Source of the DNA: JACVRW01 sp963751835
GTDB taxonomy: Bacteria > Actinomycetota > Thermoleophilia > Solirubrobacterales > Thermoleophilaceae
DNA length: 64,000 bases
Reading direction: 5' to 3'
Assembly (NCBI GenBank): GCA_963751835.1
Contig: CAVVWD010000009.1
Coordinates: forward strand, 62,001-126,000
Notes under the pieces: generated by a model
Databases searched by the model: none
What the model was told of the DNA's origin: nothing
The model's input: only the letters and a program-made list of their open reading frames with translations
Shown here: positions 23,779 through 32,906 of the stretch, piece by piece
How the letters are laid out: every line of letters starts with the position of its first letter
Position numbering within the stretch: the first letter of the stretch is position 1
Position numbers and translations under genes: made by a program

Positions 23779-24678
23779 ATGCGAGCCGTGTTGATCCACG
23801 AGACCGGCAGCCCGGACGTCCTGCACTACGAGGAGACCGACCGGCCCGAGCCCGGCGACGACCAGGTGTTGATCAGGGTGCGCGCTGCGTCCGTCAACCC
23901 GGCGGACTGGAAGGCCCGGCGCGGGTTGTCCGAAACGCGGCTGCCAGCGGTGCTCGGCAGAGACGCCTCGGGCACGGTCGAGCTCTCGCGTGCCGACGGC
24001 TTCGCCGACGGCGACGAGGTGTTCGGATACGTGGCGGGCGGGGGATACGCCGAGTTCGCGATCGCCTCCGCCGACACCATCGCGAGGAAGCCGGCCGGTC
24101 TCAGCCACGAGCAGGCCGCCGCGATCCCGGTGGCCGGCATGACCGCGTGGCAGGCACTGTTCGACCGCGGCGGGCTCGAACGCGGACAGACCGCCCTGAT
24201 CGCCGGGGCCGCGGGCGGCGTTGGGCACCTTGCCGTGCAGTTCGCGAAGCTCGCCGGCGCGCGGGTGATCGGCACCGGGTCCTCCCGCAATCGCGACTTC
24301 GTGCTCGGTCTCGGCGCCGACGAATACGTCGACTACACCGAGCAGGACGTCGGCGAAGCCGTGAGCGCCGTCGACGTAGCGTTCGACACGGTCGGCGGGG
24401 ACACGACGCAGGCGCTGGTGCCGACCCTGCGCGACGGAGGCATCCTCGTCACAATCGCGAACGCGCCACCCGAAGAGGCGGCGCGGGCGCGCGGCGTGCG
24501 CGCGGAGCTGCTCGTGATGAGCCCGAGCTCGGAGCAGCTGGCTCGGATCGCCGAGCTGGTGGCGGGCGGCGAGGTCCGCGTGGAGATCAGCCAGGTGCTC
24601 CCGCTCACCGAGATCCAGCAAGCACACGAACTCAGCGAGTCCGGACACACCCGCGGCAAGATCGTTCTAACGATCTAG
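23779..24678 (+). CDS. NADP-dependent quinone-oxidoreductase-type enzyme (MDR superfamily)
   Basis: A zinc-free medium-chain dehydrogenase/reductase of 299 residues. It has the catalytic domain (EVRAASVNPADWKARRG-like VRAASVNPADWK, LPAVLGRDASGTVE, DEVFGYVAGGGYAEF), then the Rossmann domain with ALIAGAAGGVGHLAVQFAK and the tail LPLTEIQQAHELSESGHTRGKIVL. This matches NADPH:quinone or enone reductases used in detoxification. A good Shine-Dalgarno (AAGGAG) precedes the ATG. The palindrome at 23723-23737 probably controls it. Its stop codon overlaps the convergent gene's stop (CTAG). Confidence 0.92.
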   Translation: MRAVLIHETGSPDVLHYEETDRPEPGDDQVLIRVRAASVNPADWKARRGLSETRLPAVLGRDASGTVELSRADGFADGDEVFGYVAGGGYAEFAIASADTIARKPAGLSHEQAAAIPVAGMTAWQALFDRGGLERGQTALIAGAAGGVGHLAVQFAKLAGARVIGTGSSRNRDFVLGLGADEYVDYTEQDVGEAVSAVDVAFDTVGGDTTQALVPTLRDGGILVTIANAPPEEAARARGVRAELLVMSPSSEQLARIAELVAGGEVRVEISQVLPLTEIQQAHELSESGHTRGKIVLTI

Positions 24679-26691
24679 AACCTCCACGCGGCGGGGGCGC
24701 GAGGGTCGGGGAGGTAGGCGCAATGTGTGCCGGTGCGGACAGCGCGGTTGAGATGCTCGCCGAGCTGGGGATGATGCTCACCGATCCGGCCGATCGCCTG
24801 GCGGACCGCGCGGGTCACTCCGACCCGGGCACGCTCGGACGCGGATGAGGCTCGTCGATCGCGACCACCCAAGCCAACTGCGCGGGAGAGCTCTCGGACG
24901 AGGAAGTCGCGTTCGGCGTCGGCTTGCGCGGCCCGCTCAGTGTCGCCGATGGCGCGCGCCTGCTCCATGTCGTCTTCGATCTCGGCCAGGCGTCGGCGGT
25001 AGGCGTTCTTGGCTCGCGCGTCGAGCATCTCGCCGGCATCCCCGAGTGCCGCATGCGAAACCCTGCCCGTCTCGGCGGCGACGAGCTCCAGCACGTGGAG
25101 ATCCCGGCCGGGGTCGGCGAGAAGCCGCGCGAGGTACCGCATGCCCTTGAGGTCTCGCACGCGCACGGTGCGCCCCTCAAACACCACCGACCAGTAGTCG
25201 CCCTCACGGCGGAACATATTTAGGTCTGCGGCCGGCTGGTCGTCCGGTGCGTCGCGGCCCTCGACGCGCGCTGCCGGGTCCGCTCGTCTGCGCGGCTTCG
25301 ATCCGGTGGAGCACCGCGCGGGCCGCTTCGAGCTCCAAGTCGGCCTGGTCCTGCCGGCCACCGGCGCGGAGGGCCTCGGCGAGACCCATGCGTGCGATCG
25401 CCGCTTCATAGGGCGCGCCGACCTCGTTCCAGAGTCGCCCCGCTTCGGAGCAGAGCCGCTCCCCGTCCGCGGCATTGCCCTCGGCAAGTCGCACCCTTCC
25501 TTCGGCAAGAGTGGCGCTGGCGACCAGCGCCTTGCTGTGGAATCGGGCGGCCACGAGCTTCAATTCCTCGGCGGCCGAGCGGGCTCGGTCGATGTCGTCG
25601 GCCGCGACCTCGATCTCTACCTGCGCCTCGAGTAGCGGCGCCCGCTGCAGATCGGTGTCCGGTGGCCGCTCCTTCGAGGGCACCCGCATTGGCCGCTCGA
25701 GCGCGTCTCGGATGGAGGCGGCCGCCGTGGCTACGTCTCCCTGGGCCAATCGCACCAGCGCGAGCCCGGGCTGGGGATCCCACCCGACGCGATCAGCCGC
25801 CAACAGGGCTTCCTCCGCGCCCTCGATGTCCCCCGTGCGAAGTCGGATCCGGCCGAGCTCGGTCAGCGGCCAGCCCATCTCGCGGCGCAGGTAAGGGCGT
25901 AGTTCGTCGCAAGCCCCGAGCGCCACTCTCTCTGCCTCGTTGCACGCCCCCCGCAGCCTGAGGATCTCCGCGCGGTGGACCCGGCAGCGGCCGTGGAGGC
26001 TCCCGATGGCATTCGTCTTGCACCAGCGCTCCATCGCCTCGGTCCATTCCTCGGCCACGTCGTACTGCGCGAGTCCCTGGAGGGCGCACACGAGCTCGCA
26101 GTAGACGACCCCGGTCGAGAGCGGATCGAGGTCCCCGGAGACCGTCGCCACCCCGACCTCGTCGAGCAGCGCCAGGCCTTGCTCGACATCACCGCCCAGG
26201 ATCAGCAGCCGTGCTTCTGCCACCTGTCCGAGGGCGCACGCCGCCGGGTCATGCTTCGAACCCAGCTCGATGGCCCGCCGCGCCCACGGTCGAGCGCTGG
26301 GTAGGTCGCCGGTCAGCATGCGCTCGTACGTGCGAACCACCGCAAGCCAAGCGCTCGCCGACGTCTCACGCTGACCGTCAAGGAGCCGCTCGGCTCGTGC
26401 CAACCAGCCGCGCACCGGTGCCATGAGCGCGGTATCGAAGAGCAGGTGCATCGCGACGCGAACTGCCGCCCCTGCTGCCGCGTCCTTGTCGCCAGCCTCC
26501 AAGCACAGCGCGTAAGCGCGCTCCCACGCCTCGATGGTCACATCGAGATGGCCCGCCGCGTAGGCCACCTCGCCGAGCAACGACAGATCGGCCGGACCTG
26601 CGAGGCCGTCCGCGTCGGCCTTCATCAGGACGTCGTAGGCCTCCTCCCAATCTCCGCGCGCCGCCGCCTCGCCCGCGCGCTGGACGCTCAT
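24675..26691 (-). CDS. TPR-repeat regulatory protein with conserved C-terminal domain, frameshifted
   Basis: The first 470 residues (from the ATG at 26691) are helical TPR-like repeats: GDWEEAYDVLMKADA, GHLDVTIEAWERAYALCLEAGDKDAA, LRTGDIEGAEEALLAADRV, LEAARAVLHRIEAA. In another frame follow NMFRREGDYWSVVFEGRTVRVRDLKGMRYLARLLADPG and DLHVLELVAAE, a C-terminal domain I associate with large actinobacterial ATPase/LuxR-type regulators that carry TPRs. The break is near 25285-25305, where a one-base change would fuse them. This is a recent pseudogene or an indel error. There is no DNA-binding domain in what is visible. It is divergent from a hydrolase across a perfect dyad. Confidence 0.7.
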
Positions 26692-26702
26692 CGCGCGCCG
26701 CC

Positions 26703-26719
26703 GTAACCGTGACGGTTAC
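26703..26719. promoter_or_regulatory. Perfect 7+7 dyad between TPR and hydrolase genes
   Basis: GTAACCG-TGA-CGGTTAC lies 12 bases upstream of the TPR gene start, in the 90-base divergent gap to the alpha/beta hydrolase at 26782. It is a likely repressor operator; the cognate regulator is not identified. TetR and GntR sites can look like this. Confidence 0.55.
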
Positions 26720-26781
26720 CGCCGTATCCGACTTGCTCACGCATCTGGGTTGAGGACCACCAATCCAAGTCAGGAGAAATC

Positions 26782-27669
26782 ATGGACCGTGCAACGGTCA
26801 ACGGCGTAGAACTGGAATACGAGGTGCGCGGCGCAGGGGAGCCCGTGCTGCTGATCGACATGCTCATCGCCGACTGCTTCGTGCCGCTCCTTCCAGAGCC
26901 GGCGCTCGCACACGATTACCAGCTGATCCGCTACCACAAGCGGGGTTGGGTTGGGAGCACGCACACTCCACCGCCGGTGAGCATAGGAGAGCACGCCGCC
27001 GACGCCGCGGCGTTGCTCGACCACCTCGGCGTGCGGCGCGCTCACATCGCAGGCCATTCCACCGGCGCGTCGATCGGAGCCCAACTGGCCCTCGACCACC
27101 CCGAGAAGGTGCACACGCTCACTCTGCTGGAGCCGACGCTGGTGTCGTTGCCTCTTGGCGGTGCATTCTTGAAAGACGCCGGCCCGGTGTTCGAGGCATA
27201 CCGAAGCGGCGACCACTCGGGCGCATTTGCCATGTTCGTAGCCGCCGCAAGCGGCCTCGATTGGGAAACGTGTCGAGCGTTGCTCGAGGAGCGGATCCCG
27301 GGTGTGGTTACGCAGTCGATCAAGGACGCCGACACCTTCTTCGGAATCGAACTGCCCGCCCTCACCGAGTGGACCTTCGGACCCGAGCAGGCCGCCGCCA
27401 TCCGCAGACCCGTCCTATCCGTGATCGGCGCCGAGACCCAGCCGCTCTGGCTGGAGATCGCCGCGTTCCTCCGCTCCTCACTCCCACACGTCGAGGAGCT
27501 AACGGTCGACGGCGTCGGCCATCTCCTACAGATCCAACGTCCCGAGCCAGTGGCTCGGGGGATTGCGGCGTTTCTGGGGCGAAACTCTATGGCCGACAAC
27601 CGACGTCCAGCCGTGAACGGTGGCCGGCAGCGTTCGAGCCGTGAGATAGGGGCTCGGATCACGAATTGA
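26782..27669 (+). CDS. Alpha/beta hydrolase
   Basis: A cytoplasmic hydrolase of 295 residues. Nucleophile elbow AGHSTGAS (Ser near 94), acid in VIGAETQPLW, and His in DGVGHLLQIQRPE make a complete triad course. The N-terminal strands (VNGVELEYEVRGAGEPVLLI) and oxyanion region are normal. A hydrophilic tail (RRPAVNGGRQRSSRE) extends past the domain. The ATG follows AGGAG by five bases. It is divergent from the TPR regulator, which may control it. The substrate is unknown. Confidence 0.88.
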   Translation: MDRATVNGVELEYEVRGAGEPVLLIDMLIADCFVPLLPEPALAHDYQLIRYHKRGWVGSTHTPPPVSIGEHAADAAALLDHLGVRRAHIAGHSTGASIGAQLALDHPEKVHTLTLLEPTLVSLPLGGAFLKDAGPVFEAYRSGDHSGAFAMFVAAASGLDWETCRALLEERIPGVVTQSIKDADTFFGIELPALTEWTFGPEQAAAIRRPVLSVIGAETQPLWLEIAAFLRSSLPHVEELTVDGVGHLLQIQRPEPVARGIAAFLGRNSMADNRRPAVNGGRQRSSREIGARITN

Positions 27670-27745
27670 GACTGCGGCGGCGCCGCAGAGCTCAGCTAGG
27701 CACAACGGAACCAACAACGTGCCGTGAGGCACGGAAGGAGGCAAT

Positions 27746-27973
27746 ATGCCGTTCGTCAATGTCAAGTTCATCGAGGGCGTCTTCGACGCCGACCTGGGAC
27801 TCGTCAACGGCACGACAATCCCCAGCCTGCTCCAGCTCGTACGCGACGGGCGCATCGAGACGGAGAAGCTGGGGACCCACAAGTTCGCGCTCGACGACAT
27901 CATGGAGGCCTACGACGTCTTCGCCGCCGCCGGTGAGCACCACGCGCTCAAGGTCGTGCTCAGCGCCGCTTGA
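27746..27973 (+). CDS. Chimeric ORF: tautomerase N-terminus joined to alcohol-dehydrogenase C-terminus
   Basis: The first 13 residues, MPFVNVKFIEGVF, match the start of 4-oxalocrotonate-tautomerase family proteins, including the catalytic Pro after Met. From residue 14 it becomes the last 60 residues of a zinc-type alcohol dehydrogenase: TTIPSLLQLVRDGRIETEKLGTHKF, LDDIMEAYDVFAAAGEHHALKVVL. The join is in frame and a strong Shine-Dalgarno (GGAAGGAGG) precedes the ATG. It probably arose by deletion between a tautomerase gene and a downstream dehydrogenase gene. The 75-residue product lacks both active sites apart from the tautomerase Pro. Expression is plausible; function is doubtful. Confidence 0.6.
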   Translation: MPFVNVKFIEGVFDADLGLVNGTTIPSLLQLVRDGRIETEKLGTHKFALDDIMEAYDVFAAAGEHHALKVVLSAA

Positions 27974-28065
27974 GCGCGATCACTGCTCGCACGCGGCCGA
28001 GCGCCGCGCCAGGAAAGCGCGCTCTGCCTGATTGCCGGCCAGCTCCAGCGCTCGACCTGAGTCGG

Positions 28066-28890
28066 TCAGGACTGCACGAACGCCAGCAGGTCAGCGTTGA
28101 TCGTGTCGGCCTCGGTGGTCGGCATGCCGTGCGGGAATCCCTTGTATGTCTTCAGCGTCCCGTTTTGCACGAGCTCCGCGGACAGCGGTCCGGAGTCGGC
28201 ATAGGGAACGATCTGGTCGTCGTCGCCGTGCATCACCAGGACCGGCACCGTGATCTTCTTGAGGTCCTCGGTGAAATCGGTCTGGGAGAAGGCGACGATG
28301 CCGTCGTAGTGTGCCTTCGCCCCGCCCATCATTCCCTGGCGCCACCAGTTGTCGATGATTGCTTCCGAGGGTTCCACGCCGGGCCGGTTGAAGCCGTAGA
28401 AGGGGCCCGACGCCAGGCCCCGGTAGAACTCGGACCGGTTGGCCGCAACCTGTGCTTGGAAGCCGTCGAACACGCTCTTCGGCAGGCCGCCAGGGTTGGC
28501 GTCGGTCTGCACCATGAGCGGCGGCACCGCACTGATCAATACCGCTTTCGCCACGCGGCTCTCACCGTGTCGGGCGATGTAGTGCACGACTTCGCCGCCA
28601 CCGGTGGAGTGCCCCGCGTGGACGGCGTCCTGGAGATCGAGATCGGAAGTCAGCGCAGCCAGGTCGTCGGCGTAGTGGTCCATGTCGTGACCGTCGCCGG
28701 TCTGCGTGGAGCGTCCGTGCCCACGCCGGTCATGGGCGATCACGCGGTAGCCCTGCTGTAGGAAGAACAGCATTTGGGTGTCCCAGTCGTCGGCCGAAAG
28801 CGGCCAGCCATGGCTGAAAACCACCGGTTGGCCCGAGCCCCAGTCCTTGTAGAAGATCTCCGTGCCGTCCGAGGTCGTAACGAAGGGCAT
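28066..28890 (-). CDS. Non-haem chloroperoxidase-like alpha/beta hydrolase
   Basis: A 274-residue enzyme of the cofactor-free haloperoxidase/arylesterase group. It reads FVTTSDGTEIFYKDWGSGQPVVFSHGWPLSADDWDTQMLFFLQQGYRVIAHDRRGHGRS, the family's near-invariant start. The nucleophile is in AGHSTGGGE, the acid in VMHGDDDQIVPY and the His in FPHGMPTTEAD. It is known as a serine esterase that can make peracids from acetate and peroxide. The ATG at 28890 follows GAGGAGG. No partner gene is evident nearby; MarR and an exporter follow on the upstream side. Confidence 0.93.
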   Translation of the reverse strand: MPFVTTSDGTEIFYKDWGSGQPVVFSHGWPLSADDWDTQMLFFLQQGYRVIAHDRRGHGRSTQTGDGHDMDHYADDLAALTSDLDLQDAVHAGHSTGGGEVVHYIARHGESRVAKAVLISAVPPLMVQTDANPGGLPKSVFDGFQAQVAANRSEFYRGLASGPFYGFNRPGVEPSEAIIDNWWRQGMMGGAKAHYDGIVAFSQTDFTEDLKKITVPVLVMHGDDDQIVPYADSGPLSAELVQNGTLKTYKGFPHGMPTTEADTINADLLAFVQS

Positions 28891-29016
28891 TCCTGCCTCC
28901 TCACGTGGCATTGGCGAGTCGAGCGCAGTCTCCCAGAGTCCAGATGACGGCGGTGGTGCTCGGCGATCAGGCGCGCGCTGTCGGCCGGCTGGGCCTGAGG
29001 CTGCTCGCGGCTCGCG

Positions 29017-29478
29017 TCAAGCCGCCCGGCGTGCCGGCTCGGCGGATGCCTGCGTGAGCCCGTGAAGGTCCAGGAGGGTCTGCCGGAACTGGGCGTAGCG
29101 CTCGCGACCGATCTCTTCGGTGAAGCGGCGCTCGATGTCGGAGAGGATCTCCTGCGAGGCGGTCAGCGCGTCCCTGCCGTGCGCGGTGAGTTGGATGATC
29201 TTCGCGCGCCCGTCCGCCGGGTCGCGCACGCGCTCGACGAAGCCGAGCCGCTCTAGGTCCGCCACCGCTTCGCCAACCGATTGCTTGGTGAAGCCCGATC
29301 GCTCGGCAAGGTCGGTGAGCCGGGAGCCCCCGTCGTCGATGTTCGCGAACACGCAGCCGTGCGCCGGCCGCAGCTCCGCGAAGCCGAGCTCAGTCAGGCG
29401 GGTGAAGAGCTCGTCTCCCACGGCGTCTCTGACCTGGCTCAGAAGGGCGATGAGCGGGAGGTCGCGTTGTGTGTTCAT
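29017..29478 (-). CDS. MarR family transcriptional regulator
   Basis: A winged-helix dimer of 153 residues. The core is SRLTDLAERSGFTKQSVGEAVADLERLGFVERVRDPADGRAKIIQLTAHGRDAL, the MarR recognition helix and wing. Flanking helices (LIALLSQVRDAVGDELFTRL and FTEEIGRERYAQFRQTLLDLH) make the dimer. It is divergent from a DHA2 exporter across 85 bases and is its likely repressor, released by an exported or toxic phenolic compound. The ATG at 29478 gives a normal start; a GTG two codons upstream is an alternative. Confidence 0.93.
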   Translation of the reverse strand: MNTQRDLPLIALLSQVRDAVGDELFTRLTELGFAELRPAHGCVFANIDDGGSRLTDLAERSGFTKQSVGEAVADLERLGFVERVRDPADGRAKIIQLTAHGRDALTASQEILSDIERRFTEEIGRERYAQFRQTLLDLHGLTQASAEPARRAA

Positions 29479-29502
29479 GGTCACAGTTGGTAAGGGGGCC
29501 TG

Positions 29503-29543
29503 ATAATTATGGTACGGTCGCCTGACAAGCTTACCTGACTAAG
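29503..29543. promoter_or_regulatory. MarR-exporter intergenic control region
   Basis: The gap holds ATAATTAT (29503-29510), an AT-rich palindrome that could be a -10 for either gene, and CTTA-CCTGAC-TAAG (29530-29543), part of a longer run in which CCTGAC is repeated (29521 and 29534). These are candidate MarR binding sites by position. Confidence 0.45.
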
Positions 29544-29563
29544 TCTCGCCCGGAGGATTCGAC

Positions 29564-31144
29564 ATGCAACGCAAATGGTGGACCTTGCTCGCGGTGAGCG
29601 TGGCCACATTCATGCTCCTGCTCGACATCACGGTGGTCAACACCGCGCTGCCGGCGATCCAGGAGGATCTGAACGCCAGCTTCACCGAACTGCAGTGGGT
29701 GATCGATGCCTACACGCTCGCGCTGGCCGCACTGGTGCTCACAGCGGGCTCCCTTGCCGACCGGCTGGGCCGGCGCCGGCTCTTCGCAATCGGCCTCGGG
29801 ATCTTCTCCGTGTCATCGCTGGCCGCCGGCCTGGCGCCTGATCCAACGTTCCTCAACATCGCCCGCGCGATCCAAGGGGTCGGCGGAGCAATTCTGTTCG
29901 CGGTGTCCCTTGCGCTCGTCGCCCAGGAGTTCCCGGCCGGCCGCGAGCGCGGCACGGCGATGGGCATCTACGGTGCCACCATCGGCGTGTCGGTGGCGGT
30001 CGGACCGCTCGTGGGCGGTGCGCTGGTCGACTCGCTGGGCTGGGCATGGGTGTTCTTCATCAACGTGCCGGTGGGGATCGCTGCGATCGCGGTCACCTAC
30101 ACCAAGCTCCGCGAGAGCCGCGACCCGAACGCCACGCGTGTGGACTGGGCCGGCCTCGCGACCTTCAGCTCGGCGCTCTTCCTGCTCGTCTTCGGGCTCC
30201 TGCGAGGCAACGAGGAGGGCTGGGGCAGCCCCTTCATCCTCGCGCTGCTCGGCGCCGCCGTTGCCCTGCTGGTGGCCTTCGTGGTGATCGAGAGCCGGGT
30301 GAAGCAGCCGATGCTGCCGTTGCGGCTCTTCCGCAAGCCGGCGTTCACCGGCGTGCAGCTGGCAGCACTGGGCGTGTCCGCCTCGATGTTCGCGCTGTTC
30401 CTGTACATCACGTTCTACCTGCAGAACCATCTCGGCCATTCGCCGCTCGAGGCGGGGTTGATCTACCTGCCGTTCACGGTGATCAGCTTCTTCGCCGCCG
30501 CGGCCGGCGGGGCGCTGCTGGCCCGGATGCCCGCACGGGTGATCATGTCCGTCGGGTTGGGCCTGACCGGCGTGGGCCTCCTGCTGATGGGCGGAATCGA
30601 TCCGGCCGACGAGTGGACGGCGCTGCTCGGGGGCTTCCTGGTGGCCGGCGCGGGCGTCGGGCTGCTCAACCCGGTGATCGCCGACGTGGCCCTTAGCGTG
30701 GTGCCCAAGGAGCAGAGCGGCATGGCCGCCGGGATCAACGACACGTTCCGGCAGGTCGGAATCGCCGTGGGCATCGCGGCCTGGGGCGCCATCTTCCTCA
30801 GCCGCGGCGCGTCCGAGGTCGAGCAGCTCGCGGCGGGAACGCCCGCGGCGACCGGAGAGCGCCCCCGGCAGCTCATCGAGGCAGCGTCGTCGGGCAACCT
30901 CGACGCGGCCACGGCCTCGATTCCCGCCGGTGCCCGCGAAACGGTGGCGGACGCGGCCGGTCAGGGCTTCATCTCCGGGCTGAACGACATCCTCATGCTC
31001 GGAGGAATCGTGTCGCTGATCGCGGCGGTCGCGGCGCTCTGGCTGGTGCGTGAGCGCGACATCGAGCGCGATGCCCCGATCGAGCTGCCGGAGCCGCCGA
31101 TGACGCCCGAAGGGCAGGCGGCGTTGCAGCCGGCGGCTGCTTGA
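29564..31144 (+). CDS. DHA2-type MFS exporter under MarR control
   Basis: A 526-residue, 14-helix drug:proton antiporter. Signatures are LLLDITVVNTALPAIQ in helix 1, DRLGRRRLFAIGL (motif A), ARAIQGVGGAILF (motif B), GPLVGGALVDSLGWAWVFFINVPVG (motif C and beyond) and LLNPVIADVALSVVPKEQSGMAAGINDTFRQ in the second half. A long periplasmic-type loop (LAAGTPAATGERPRQ...AGARETVADAAGQ) precedes the last helix, as in related quinolone and tetracenomycin-type exporters. The ATG follows CGGAGG. Divergent MarR is the likely repressor. A strong hairpin follows the stop. Confidence 0.93.
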   Translation: MQRKWWTLLAVSVATFMLLLDITVVNTALPAIQEDLNASFTELQWVIDAYTLALAALVLTAGSLADRLGRRRLFAIGLGIFSVSSLAAGLAPDPTFLNIARAIQGVGGAILFAVSLALVAQEFPAGRERGTAMGIYGATIGVSVAVGPLVGGALVDSLGWAWVFFINVPVGIAAIAVTYTKLRESRDPNATRVDWAGLATFSSALFLLVFGLLRGNEEGWGSPFILALLGAAVALLVAFVVIESRVKQPMLPLRLFRKPAFTGVQLAALGVSASMFALFLYITFYLQNHLGHSPLEAGLIYLPFTVISFFAAAAGGALLARMPARVIMSVGLGLTGVGLLLMGGIDPADEWTALLGGFLVAGAGVGLLNPVIADVALSVVPKEQSGMAAGINDTFRQVGIAVGIAAWGAIFLSRGASEVEQLAAGTPAATGERPRQLIEAASSGNLDAATASIPAGARETVADAAGQGFISGLNDILMLGGIVSLIAAVAALWLVRERDIERDAPIELPEPPMTPEGQAALQPAAA

Positions 31145-31156
31145 GCCTAGATCCAT

Positions 31157-31186
31157 TGCGGCGGGGCCGCGAACGGCCCCGCCGCA
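31157..31186. terminator. Bidirectional 13-bp GC hairpin
   Basis: TGCGGCGGGGCCG and CGGCCCCGCCGCA form a perfect 13-bp stem with a CGAA tetraloop, placed between the stops of the exporter and the convergent TIM-barrel gene. It is the clearest terminator-like structure in the window, although no T-run follows. Confidence 0.75.
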
Positions 31187-31193
31187 GCTGCGG

Positions 31194-32204
31194 TCAGAAC
31201 CTCACGCGGTCGAGGTAGTTGAAGCCCGCCTCCGCGGACGCGAAGGGATCGAAGCTGGGATCGCCGAAGGGCGGATCCTGCTCGTAGAAGTAGTACTTCA
31301 CATGGCCTTCGGCCGCGCGCAGGATCGGCTCGAAGACCATCTCACCCTGGCCGATGGGGACGGGCGTGGCGTTGGCCGGGGCTGCGACATTGATCCCGTC
31401 CTTGACGTGCAGGCTGAAGATCCGGTTCCCGTAGCGTCGCAGCAGGGCGACTGGGTCGGCGCCCCCGTCGGTCGCCCACAGGACGTCGAGTTGGAAGGTC
31501 ACGTAGCGCGGGTTGGTGTTCTCGACGAGGATCTGCCACGCGCTCTTGGCCTCACCGGTCGCCGGGTCCACGTATTTGGTCCGGAACTCCTGCTGGTGGT
31601 TGTGGCCGTAGAACTTCCCCGTGCCGTTGCGCACCGAGCGCCGGCCCAGCTCGTTCATCACGATGGCGGTCGCCAGCGTGTTCTCATAGCTGCCGATCCC
31701 CGGCGTCGGGAATCCGCCGGAGCCCACGTACTTCTGGCGCAGCGTGTTCGAGTCCGCGAGCGTCGTCGCGAAGTTAGTGATGGACACGTCACCGTGGCGC
31801 GACGGCGCCTTGAGGTCGTACTTGTCCAGCAGCGCCTTGAACTGTGCGGCGGTCCGGCCGTTGAAGGTGAACGGCTCCACGTTGCGATACCCGATCTCGC
31901 TGAGCCGTCGCAGGACCTCTTCGGCCCTGGCCTGCGTCGCCGCGTCGGTACCGAAGCCGACGTACGCCGCGAAGTTCCACAGCTGGATCCCGATCTCGTC
32001 GTCGGAGATGCTGTGACGTCCCTGACCCCGATTACCACGATCACCGCTGTCGTGATTGCCGGCCTTGCTGGTGTGCCCAGCCTTCGCTTGCTGGCCGCCC
32101 GTCTTGGCCGCGGCCGTGACGACGGCGCCTCCGACACCCAGCGCAAGGACGACGGCTGCCACCACCACCAAGAGCGCTCGCGGAGCGTGGCTGCGATTCT
32201 GCAT
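31194..32204 (-). CDS. Secreted sugar-phosphate isomerase/epimerase-like TIM barrel
   Basis: A 336-residue protein with a signal peptide (RALLVVVAAVVLALGVGGAVVTAAA), a charged linker rich in Gly, His and Lys (residues 35-65), then an AP-endonuclease-2-type TIM barrel: IGIQLWNFAAYVGFG, EVLRRLSEIGYRNVEPF, LDKYDLKAPSRHGDVS, FYGHNHQQEF, ILVENTNPRYVTFQLDVLWA, IFSLHVKDGI and YYFYEQDPPF. The metal-site residues (Glu, Asp, His and Glu at strand ends) appear present. Export is unusual for sugar isomerases but typical of this actinobacterial subgroup, possibly acting on cell-wall or plant sugars. It converges with the exporter. Confidence 0.87.
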   Translation of the reverse strand: MQNRSHAPRALLVVVAAVVLALGVGGAVVTAAAKTGGQQAKAGHTSKAGNHDSGDRGNRGQGRHSISDDEIGIQLWNFAAYVGFGTDAATQARAEEVLRRLSEIGYRNVEPFTFNGRTAAQFKALLDKYDLKAPSRHGDVSITNFATTLADSNTLRQKYVGSGGFPTPGIGSYENTLATAIVMNELGRRSVRNGTGKFYGHNHQQEFRTKYVDPATGEAKSAWQILVENTNPRYVTFQLDVLWATDGGADPVALLRRYGNRIFSLHVKDGINVAAPANATPVPIGQGEMVFEPILRAAEGHVKYYFYEQDPPFGDPSFDPFASAEAGFNYLDRVRF

Positions 32205-32342
32205 AGGTCATCCCCTCCCCCGGGTTACGGCGGCCTTCTGCAAGGTCGCCCGTGCTACCGCTGACGATCGCGCCAGTCAGGTGCGACGTTACCCAGAGCC
32301 CAAGTTCGGAACCCCTCTGTTCGGTGAGGCGAGGCTTCCTTG

Positions 32343-32369
32343 CCCCGACCGGCGTCGCCCCCGTCGGGG
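32343..32369. terminator. Hairpin downstream of the cupin gene
   Basis: CCCCGAC and GTCGGGG form a 7-bp stem around a 13-base loop, seven bases beyond the stop of the minus-strand cupin at 32376. It is a candidate terminator; the large loop lowers confidence. Confidence 0.4.
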
Positions 32370-32375
32370 TGATCA

Positions 32376-32861
32376 CTATCCGCTGCGCGGAGGCGGTCCT
32401 ACCACTCGCAGACCGTACTTTTCGTAAACGGCCGCCATCCGGGCCATGTCCGGCGGGCCAGGCGGCATATCCGCCATTAGCTCGGCGAGATCGGCGAAGA
32501 ACTTCTCAAAACCGGCCGGGGCGGGGAAGCCCAATAGCTGTACTGGCGCGGCGGTCGCGTTCCAATGGGTATGTACGACGCCTTTGGGAATGTGGACGAA
32601 AGTTCCCGCCGGTGCTTCCAGGGTGCGCTCGCCCAGCCGAAAGGTGAGGGTCCCCTCGACCACGTAGTAGTTCTCGTCCTCCAGCGTGTTGACGTGTAGA
32701 GGCGTCCCACCGCTGTGGGGACCAAGGCGAGCCTCGATCACCGCGAGCGAGCCACCGGTTTCTTCGCCGGCAGCCTTGACTACATACGTGTCGCCAAAGA
32801 GCGAAGTGGTTTCGCCTTCGCCGGGCAACCGGACCAAGCTTCCAGCGGTTGTTTCGGTCAC
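32376..32861 (-). CDS. Cupin domain protein
   Basis: A single-barrel cupin of 161 residues: GGTPLHVNTLEDENYYVVEGTLTF (motif 1, His and Glu), APAGTFVHIPKGVVHTHWNAT (motif 2 His). The C-terminus is a helical tail typical of quercetinase-like small cupins (FEKFFADLAELMADMPPGPPDMARMAAVYEKYGLRVVGPPP). It differs in sequence from the PadR-linked cupin at 6095 but has the same layout and end (ARE-HGIELVGP versus YEKYGLRVVGP). No regulator adjoins it. Function unknown. Confidence 0.88.
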   Translation of the reverse strand: MTETTAGSLVRLPGEGETTSLFGDTYVVKAAGEETGGSLAVIEARLGPHSGGTPLHVNTLEDENYYVVEGTLTFRLGERTLEAPAGTFVHIPKGVVHTHWNATAAPVQLLGFPAPAGFEKFFADLAELMADMPPGPPDMARMAAVYEKYGLRVVGPPPRSG

Positions 32862-32906
32862 AACGACAGCCAGGCCTTTCCGTTCCTCGATGGATGACGC
32901 CGGTGC

